From Curtobacterium sp. Leaf261 (GTDB lineage: Bacteria; Actinomycetota; Actinomycetes; Actinomycetales; Microbacteriaceae): a stretch of 52,913 nucleotides of DNA. The stretch spans positions 1 to 52,913 of the forward strand of contig NZ_LMMJ01000008.1 of NCBI RefSeq assembly GCF_001422205.1, read 5' to 3'. The position numbers and the translations under genes were made by a program. Every line of letters begins with the position of its first letter. The first letter of the stretch is position 1. Under the pieces are notes generated by a model, which made no database searches, was not told the DNA's origin, and saw only the letters and a program-made list of their open reading frames with translations. Positions 47,915 through 52,913 of this stretch are shown piece by piece.

Positions 47915-49291
47915 GTGTCAGTCCACAACCCGGCGCCGTCGATGGCATCGCTCGACAACCCAGACCTCAAGTCGGCGATCGCCAAGGCGGCGAAGCACCT
48001 CATGCCGATGCTCGTCATCCTGTACTTCGTCGCGTTCCTCGACCGCACGAACGTCGGGTTCGCCGAGAACGCGCTCAAGGTCGACCGCGGTGTCTCGGAC
48101 GGCGCGTTCGCCCTCGGCGCCGGCATCTTCTTCATCGGGTACGCACTGTTCGAGATCCCGAGCAACCTGCTGCTCAAGAAGTTCGGCGCACGGTTCTGGC
48201 TCGCCCGCATCGCGATCACCTGGGGCATCGTCGCCGCGATCTTCGCCTTCACGACGAACGACACGATGTTCATCATCCTGCGCTTCGCCCTGGGGGTGAC
48301 CGAGGCCGGACTCTTCCCGGGCGTCATCATGTTCCTGTCCGAGTGGTTCCCGAACAAGGTCCGCGTGCAGATGATCGCGATCTTCTACCTGGCGCAGCCG
48401 TTCTCGCAGATGATCGGTGCGCCGCTCAGCGGCGGGCTCATCAGCTTCGGGGACGCCGTGACGCCGTGGCACGGATGGCAGGTGATGTTCTTCGGCGAGG
48501 GCATCCTCGCCGTCCTCGCGGGGATCGCATCGCTCCTGCTCCTGACGAACAGTCCGCAGCAGGCGAAGTTCCTCGACGACCGACAGAAGCAGGCGCTCGC
48601 CGCGACGATGGCCCGCGAGGACGCCGCCCGCTCGGAGGACGGTCCGACCGGTGTCTGGAAGGCGATGTCGAGCTGGAAGGTCTGGTACTTCACGGTCATC
48701 TACTTCTGCCTGCAGATCGCCGTGTACGGCACGACGTTCTACCTGCCGCAGCAGGTGAGTGCGCTCATCGGGCAGGACATCGGCTGGCAGGTCGGCCTCG
48801 TCTCCGGCATCCCGTGGTTCGTCGGGCTCATCGCCTGCTACCTCATCGGGCGCCATGCGAACAGCGTCTCGCGGCGGCGCAACTGGGGCACGTTCTTCTA
48901 CGTCACGACCGGCTTGTCGATCATCGCGTCGGCATGGGCCGGAGCGGTCGGACAGCCGGTGGTCGGCATCCTCTTCATCTCCCTGGCCGTGGCGAGCTTC
49001 CTGTCCGCGGGTCCGATCACCTGGGCCTACCCGACGGCGTTCCTCACCGGGGCCGCGGCCGCCGCGGGCATCGGACTCATCAACTCGCTCGGCAACCTCG
49101 GCGGGTTCGTCGCACCGCTCATGCGCACGGCCTTCAACGCGAGCGCACCGACCGAGAGCGGCGTCTGGGGCGTGGTCTCACTCGGGGTGTTCGCGTTCCT
49201 CGCGGCGCTCATGGTGTTCTGCACGAAGTTCTTCCACCGCCCGAAGTCGGACGAGTACCTCGACACGACGGCGGTGCCGGTCCCGCACTAG
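47915..49291 (+). CDS. MFS transporter, anion:cation symporter type
   Basis: A 458-residue importer of the ACS family (phthalate, hexuronate and tartrate permeases). LVILYFVAFLDRTNVGFAENAL is segment 1 with the diagnostic DRtNvg motif. IGYALFEIPSNLLLKKFGARFWLARI, LRFALGVTEAGLFPGVIMFLSEWFP and GGLISFGDAVTPWHGWQVMFFGEG are hallmark segments. It probably brings in a carboxylated or sugar-acid substrate for the enzymes encoded upstream. Start GTG 47915, with AAAGGAG upstream. Confidence 0.9.
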   Translation: MSVHNPAPSMASLDNPDLKSAIAKAAKHLMPMLVILYFVAFLDRTNVGFAENALKVDRGVSDGAFALGAGIFFIGYALFEIPSNLLLKKFGARFWLARIAITWGIVAAIFAFTTNDTMFIILRFALGVTEAGLFPGVIMFLSEWFPNKVRVQMIAIFYLAQPFSQMIGAPLSGGLISFGDAVTPWHGWQVMFFGEGILAVLAGIASLLLLTNSPQQAKFLDDRQKQALAATMAREDAARSEDGPTGVWKAMSSWKVWYFTVIYFCLQIAVYGTTFYLPQQVSALIGQDIGWQVGLVSGIPWFVGLIACYLIGRHANSVSRRRNWGTFFYVTTGLSIIASAWAGAVGQPVVGILFISLAVASFLSAGPITWAYPTAFLTGAAAAAGIGLINSLGNLGGFVAPLMRTAFNASAPTESGVWGVVSLGVFAFLAALMVFCTKFFHRPKSDEYLDTTAVPVPH

Positions 49292-49342
49292 GAGACCGGC
49301 TCGCCTCGAGAGACGGGCGCGGTCCAGGCCGGGAGGCACGGG

Positions 49343-50062
49343 TCAGGACCCGTGGACCGCATCCCGTCGCGAGCGCTCCCGCACCTTTTCGACGTGCTCC
49401 CGCATCGCCGCCGCGGCAGCCTCCGGCCCGATCCGGACCGCGTCGATGACGGCCCGGTGCTCGGCCACGGCGTCCTCGGCGTCGCTGACCCCGGTGCGGA
49501 CCGTCTGTCGCATCCGGTGCACCCGGGTCGAGATGGCCTCGGACATGTCGGTGAGGAACGGGTTCCGTGCCTCCTCGAAGATCCGGTGGTGGAAGGCCCA
49601 GTCGACCACGAAGTACTCGCGGATCAGGTCGACGGGCATCTCGCGGTCGTGGCCGGCCTCCCGGACGCGTCTGGTCATCGCGACGTGCTCCGCGAGGGCG
49701 CGCTCGAGGACGGGGACGACTCGCTCGGGGTCACGCGCGGCGAGGGCGGTCGCGCCGCCCTCGAGCACGATCCGTGCGTCGAAGAGCGCTTCCAACTGCT
49801 CGCCTGCGATCGGTGGGGCGACGCGATAGCCCTTGTGGGCCTCCCGTGTGACGAGACCGGTCCGTTCCAACTGGACCAGTGCCTCCCGGACCGGGGTGGG
49901 GGAGACGTGGAGGTCGCGCGCGACCGCCTCGATCGACAGGCGGGTGCCCGGCTCGATGCCGGAGTCCAGGAGCAGGTCGAGCACGAGGTCGTAGACGCGG
50001 TCGCGCAGTCCTCGTCGCTCCGGCCGCGACGACGCGTCGTGGAAGAAGGTGGTGTCCGCCAT
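49343..50062 (-). CDS. GntR family regulator with FCD domain
   Basis: A 239-residue regulator. The N-terminal winged helix is GLRDRVYDLVLDLLLDSGIEPGTRLSIEAVARDLHVSPTPVREALVQLERTGLVTREAHKGYRVAPP (about 17-85), the GntR signature. The FCD helical domain has LEALFDARIVLEGGATALAA, FHHRIFEEARNPFL (metal-binding His) and EHRAVIDAVRIGPEAAAAAMREH (His). FCD domains bind carboxylate effectors, which fits an ACS importer next door. It is convergent with the operon it probably controls through TCCTATAGGA at 44868. GGAG lies 6 bases before ATG 50062. Confidence 0.92.
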   Translation of the reverse strand: MADTTFFHDASSRPERRGLRDRVYDLVLDLLLDSGIEPGTRLSIEAVARDLHVSPTPVREALVQLERTGLVTREAHKGYRVAPPIAGEQLEALFDARIVLEGGATALAARDPERVVPVLERALAEHVAMTRRVREAGHDREMPVDLIREYFVVDWAFHHRIFEEARNPFLTDMSEAISTRVHRMRQTVRTGVSDAEDAVAEHRAVIDAVRIGPEAAAAAMREHVEKVRERSRRDAVHGS

Positions 50063-50173
50063 GCGGTCTCCGGGGGTCGGGCGCCTGGGCGCGATCGGCG
50101 CGATCCAGGGGGCCCGGGTCCCGCACTGCCACCGTAGATCACCGACCGGTCGAGGACCGTCGGGCCCGCGGCG

Positions 50174-50179
50174 TAGGCT
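50174..50179 (+). promoter_or_regulatory. -10 box of a leaderless gene (TAGGCT)
   Basis: TAGGCT ends 6 bases before the ATG at 50186, and no Shine-Dalgarno is visible. Confidence 0.6.
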
Positions 50180-50185
50180 CCCCGG

Positions 50186-50662
50186 ATGGACACCACGACG
50201 ACCGGTCCAGGGCGGTACGCGATCCACCTCGTCATCGCGGCGGTCATCGCGTTCCCGCTCGGCTTCCTGTTCTTCGCGCTCGGACTCGGGCTCGCGATGT
50301 CCGGGGCACTCGTCGCCGCGCCGCTCGCGCTGGTGGTGCCCTGGCTGGCGTTCTGGGGCCTCGACGCCGTGCTCGTCCGGCGGCGGCGGTCCTGGGCCCG
50401 CGCACTCGGGGTCACCGTCGTGTTCATGCTCGGTGCGGTGATCGGCGCGACCGCCCGGCAGTCCACCGGCGGTGACGCGACCGTGCCGCTCCTCGTCGGG
50501 TCGGTCGTCGGCGCGGTGCTCGGCGTCGTGCTGTCGCGCCTGCCGATGCAGCTGACGGGGGAATCGGACACCGACCGGGCCCTCGACATCGCACGGACCG
50601 ACGAGGCATCCGCGGCGGATGCCGCCGCGGAGGTCCCCGAGGACACGCTCCCGCGGCCCTAG
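50186..50662 (+). CDS. membrane protein of unknown function
   Basis: A 158-residue protein with four hydrophobic segments (about 13-35, 38-60, 72-90 and 102-118) and an acidic Ala-rich cytosolic tail (TDRALDIARTDEASAADAAAEV...). No motif is recognised. The stop TAG shares the four bases CTAG with the stop of the convergent kinase gene. Confidence 0.7.
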   Translation: MDTTTTGPGRYAIHLVIAAVIAFPLGFLFFALGLGLAMSGALVAAPLALVVPWLAFWGLDAVLVRRRRSWARALGVTVVFMLGAVIGATARQSTGGDATVPLLVGSVVGAVLGVVLSRLPMQLTGESDTDRALDIARTDEASAADAAAEVPEDTLPRP

Positions 50663-51540
50663 ACCGTCCGGTGCTCCGCGAGCACCCGCTCGAGGATGTC
50701 CCACGCCCGACCGGGCGGCGGCGACACCGTCCCGGACACCCCCGTCGCCACGACCATCGCCTTCCAGAGCGCCCATCCGCGTGCCCTGGCCCAGGTGTCG
50801 GCGTCGAGGTCGACCGCCTCGCGGAACACCCGCCGGGCGTCGTCGTCGAACAGCTGCCACGCGATGACCAGGTCGCACGCCGGATCGCCGACCGCGCACC
50901 CGCCGAAGTCGATCACCGCCGAGAGTGCCCCGGCGTCGTCGACGAGCAGGTTCCCGGTCGCGACGTCCCCGTGGATCCACACCGGGTCCGCCGTCCACGT
51001 CGAGCCGAGCGCCGCGTCCCACACCCGCCGGGCGGTGTCGGTGTCGATCCGTCCCTCGAGCGCCGTCAGCGCGGTGCGCGCCTGGTCGTCGTAGACCGAG
51101 AGCGACCCGCCACGGTGGAAGTTGTGCTCGCCGGCGGGTGGGGCATCCGTCGTGTCGGCGGACCGCAGGGCGCCGAGGAACCCCGCGAGGTCGACGGCGA
51201 ACCGTTCCAGGTCTGCGATCACCGGCGCAGACGACGGACGTCCGGGACGCCACGCGTACACCGCCCACGGGAACGGGTAGCCGGACCCCGGACGCCCGAG
51301 CGCGAGTTGCTCGGGGATCGGGAGCGGGAGCTGCGGCGCGAGGACCGGCAGCCACCGTCGCTCCTTCTGGACCTGGTCGACGTACCAGGGCGCGCTCGGC
51401 AGCCGGACGCTCATCGTGTCGCCGAGCCGGTACGTCCGGTTGTCCCAGCCCTGCAGGTCCGGTTCCCGGAGCGGCAGGTCCGCCCACGCCGGGAACTGCT
51501 CGGCGACGAGTGCCCGCGCGAGGTCGACGTCGATGTCCAT
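50659..51540 (-). CDS. aminoglycoside phosphotransferase family protein
   Basis: A 293-residue kinase-fold protein. RLGDTMSVRLPSAPWYVDQVQKERRWLPVLA is the N-lobe with the ATP-binding segment, WIHGDVATGNLLVDDAGALSAVIDFGGCAVGDPACDL (about 195-230) the catalytic HGDxxxgN loop and the metal Asp. This is the APH/CHK-like branch with a typical actinobacterial P-x-W (QGWDNRTYRLG) start. The substrate may be an antibiotic or a metabolite; resistance cannot be claimed. Its first ATG (51540) is preferred over one 39 bases upstream. It ends on the CTAG shared with the opposite gene. Confidence 0.88.
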   Translation of the reverse strand: MDIDVDLARALVAEQFPAWADLPLREPDLQGWDNRTYRLGDTMSVRLPSAPWYVDQVQKERRWLPVLAPQLPLPIPEQLALGRPGSGYPFPWAVYAWRPGRPSSAPVIADLERFAVDLAGFLGALRSADTTDAPPAGEHNFHRGGSLSVYDDQARTALTALEGRIDTDTARRVWDAALGSTWTADPVWIHGDVATGNLLVDDAGALSAVIDFGGCAVGDPACDLVIAWQLFDDDARRVFREAVDLDADTWARARGWALWKAMVVATGVSGTVSPPPGRAWDILERVLAEHRTV

Positions 51541-51596
51541 GCGCCCACTCTGCCGGGCCGCTCCGTCACAGTCGAGCACCCGGCGCCGCCACTTCG

Positions 51597-51602
51597 TACG
51601 AT
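51597..51602 (+). promoter_or_regulatory. -10 box of a leaderless gene (TACGAT)
   Basis: TACGAT ends 6 bases before the ATG at 51609, and no Shine-Dalgarno is visible. Confidence 0.65.
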
Positions 51603-51608
51603 CGACGC

Positions 51609-52259
51609 ATGACGACGACCATCGCGGACGTCTGGCCGCTCTTCGCCCTCCGCCTCCGGACCCCGCGCCTCGAGCTCCGACCGGCGCGCGACGAGGACCT
51701 TCCGGGCCTCGTCGACGCCGCGCTCGCCGGGGTGCACGACCCGGCGACGATGCCGTTCGGTGTGCCGTGGACGGATGCGTCGCCCGAGGACCTGCCCGCG
51801 GCGTTCGCGAAGCACCTCTGGGACCAGCGCGTGCGGGTGGCGCCAGAGTCCTGGACGGTCGAGTTCGCGGTCCTCGAGGACGGCGCCCCGATCGGGGTGC
51901 AGGAGCTGAGCGCGCAGGCGTTCGCGGTCCGGCGGACGGTGACGAGCGGGTCCTGGCTCACCCTGGACCGTCACGGTCGTGGACTGGGGACCGAGATGCG
52001 CGCGGCACTCCTGTTGTTCGCGTTCGATCACCTGGAGGCGGAGTTCGCCGAGTCCGGCGCGCTCGTCTGGAACGCCGCGTCGCTCGGGGTGTCCCGGAAG
52101 CTCGGCTACCGCGACAACGGCACGGCGCGGGTGCAGACCCGGCCCGGACACCTCGACGAGGAGCAGCTCGTCCGGCTCGCCCGCCAGGACTTCGTCCGCC
52201 CGACCTGGCAGCTCCGCGTCGACGGCCTCGACGCAGCACGACAGGCGCTGGTCCGCTGA
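51609..52259 (+). CDS. GNAT family N-acetyltransferase (RimJ/RimL-like)
   Basis: A 216-residue acetyltransferase. LRTPRLELRPARDEDLPGLVDAAL is the N-terminal pattern of the RimJ/RimL group. SGSWLTLDRHGRGLGTEMRAALLLFAFDHLEAE is motif A with the acetyl-CoA loop R-x-x-G-x-G (HGRGLGTEM), and WNAASLGVSRKLGYRDNGTARV the typical N-x-x-S-x-x-v-x-x-K-x-G-Y end. Residues past 180 are a basic C-terminal extension. It probably acetylates a protein N-terminus or a small amine; the target is unknown. Confidence 0.9.
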   Translation: MTTTIADVWPLFALRLRTPRLELRPARDEDLPGLVDAALAGVHDPATMPFGVPWTDASPEDLPAAFAKHLWDQRVRVAPESWTVEFAVLEDGAPIGVQELSAQAFAVRRTVTSGSWLTLDRHGRGLGTEMRAALLLFAFDHLEAEFAESGALVWNAASLGVSRKLGYRDNGTARVQTRPGHLDEEQLVRLARQDFVRPTWQLRVDGLDAARQALVR

Positions 52260-52305
52260 ACGCACTGCCGGCGGGACACTGACCGGGCGCCACCTCGCCG
52301 CCGAG

Positions 52306-52311
52306 TACCGT
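52306..52311 (+). promoter_or_regulatory. -10 box of a leaderless gene (TACCGT)
   Basis: TACCGT ends 7 bases before the ATG at 52319, and no Shine-Dalgarno is visible. Confidence 0.55.
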
Positions 52312-52318
52312 CCGAGGC

Positions 52319-52828
52319 ATGCACACACCACGCCGTCCCGGAGCCGTCCTCGTCACCGCGATCGCCGCGGCGCTCCTGCTGGCCGGGTGCAGCAACGGCG
52401 GTGCACAGAGCCAGGGCGACGCCAAGCAGCCGGGGGACGACGTCAAGGCATCGGCGGACAGCTCGACGTGCGCCCAGGCGAGCCAGGACGTGGTGAAGGC
52501 CATCGACTCCGCGAACACCAGCGGGACGAACATCATCCTGGCCGACGTGGTGTCGTCCGGCGGCGTCTGGTACGTCTCCACGAACCTGAGCGGCTCCGAC
52601 GTCGACGAGAACGGCAGCCCGGTCATCGGTCTCTGGGGCACCAGCACCGACCCCACGAAGGACTCGTTCTCCGGGACGCTCACCCCGGTGAACGCGGCGG
52701 CGAAGAAGTTCACCGACGCCTCGGCGTCCTCGATGGCGACCACCGGCGCATCCGACTACTCAGCGTCCGGCGCCGCCGCGAAGCGTGTCGTCGCCTGCGC
52801 GAAGACGGACGCGGCGACCGTCCAGTAG
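52319..52828 (+). CDS. putative lipoprotein
   Basis: A 169-residue lipoprotein. Residues 1-24 form a signal peptide with RRPGAVLVTAIAAALLLAGC ending at the lipobox Cys. A Gly/Gln/Ser/Asp-rich linker follows (about 25-48). The globular part (STCAQASQDVVKAIDSAN, VVSSGGVWYVSTNLSGSD, GLWGTST) has two further Cys (in STCAQ and VVACAKTD) that may form a disulfide. No catalytic motif and no named family. It is anchored on the outer face of the membrane. Confidence 0.78.
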   Translation: MHTPRRPGAVLVTAIAAALLLAGCSNGGAQSQGDAKQPGDDVKASADSSTCAQASQDVVKAIDSANTSGTNIILADVVSSGGVWYVSTNLSGSDVDENGSPVIGLWGTSTDPTKDSFSGTLTPVNAAAKKFTDASASSMATTGASDYSASGAAAKRVVACAKTDAATVQ

Positions 52829-52851
52829 CGCGGTCTGCCGGACTCCGGCGT

Positions 52852-52873
52852 GACGGACGGGAGGGACGGTGCC
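52852..52873. repeat. palindromic repeat family, left half copy
   Basis: GACGGACGGGAGGGACGGTG followed by CC. The right arm is missing and different sequence follows to the window edge. Confidence 0.55.
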
Positions 52874-52913
52874 AGATCTGTACCCACCGGACCAGGTCCG
52901 GCGCAGTACCGCG

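Noticed and set aside
49343..51487. Fusion of the GntR regulator with a long upstream frame
   Set aside because: The upstream part is a shadow of the membrane-protein and kinase genes. ATG 50062 with GGAG is the real start.
50659..51540. Antibiotic-resistance claim for the APH-like kinase
   Set aside because: The fold alone does not show drug specificity, and no resistance gene or mobile element is nearby.

Overview
The window is a high-GC (about 70 %) actinobacterial chromosome segment. Third-position GC bias, the NrdHIEF class Ib ribonucleotide reductase, TIGR02611/DUF6458/DUF2510 proteins, GTG starts and many genes with a TANNNT box only 6-7 bases upstream of the start codon all fit Microbacteriaceae; Curtobacterium is my best guess, from memory of its gene content and not from a search. 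There are 56 supported protein genes, no rRNA or tRNA gene, no CRISPR array, and no transposase or phage gene. It reads as ordinary chromosome carrying several accessory catabolic and efflux modules.

Layout. 0.3-9.6 kb: a VOC protein, a lipid-anchored amidase-like protein, a PIG-V-type membrane mannosyltransferase, a shortened UDP-glucose-dehydrogenase-like protein, an orphan maltokinase, a DUF2510 membrane protein, a luciferase-like flavin oxidoreductase, a GAP-family membrane protein, a degenerate DksA-like protein and a TIGR02611 protein. 9.7-15.7 kb: an MFS exporter divergent from an ArsR-like regulator that overlaps a large methyltransferase; an NAD-dependent epimerase; a 600-base gene-free stretch with a possible small transcript; a second flavin oxidoreductase. 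15.9-22.6 kb: a Ski2-like helicase with a DUF3516-type tail, small genes, RNase HI, an aldo/keto reductase and a second MFS gene. 22.6-27.2 kb: the nrdH-nrdI-nrdE-nrdF operon with a paired NrdR-box promoter. 27.2-31.4 kb: a TetR/MFS divergent pair, small genes and a P-loop kinase-like protein.

31.5-36.3 kb is a likely catabolic cassette: HisD-like dehydrogenase, APC permease and nitrilase-fold amidase, with a LysR regulator facing it. 36.4-41.6 kb has a RbsD/FucU mutarotase, two YsnF/PRC stress-type proteins with a TetR regulator behind a double operator, a PHP phosphoesterase and a mannitol/fructuronate-type dehydrogenase. 41.7-44.7 kb is a MacAB-like efflux operon. 44.9-50.1 kb is a second catabolic operon (TIM-barrel isomerase, 3-hydroxyacyl-CoA-dehydrogenase-like enzyme, SDR, a 33-residue membrane peptide, MFS importer) with a convergent GntR/FCD regulator and a palindromic operator at its promoter. 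The window ends with a membrane protein, an APH-like kinase, a GNAT protein and a lipoprotein.

The most unusual content is between the genes. A palindromic repeat family of about 45 bp (arms built on GGACGGGAGGGACGGTGC or GGACTGGAGGGACGGTGC) occurs at least six times as a hairpin plus half copies, including one perfect 48-bp palindrome. Short tandem arrays of 8-21 bp sit at gene ends; in six places they copy the stop codon itself, often into several frames, and in one place they copy a Shine-Dalgarno motif.
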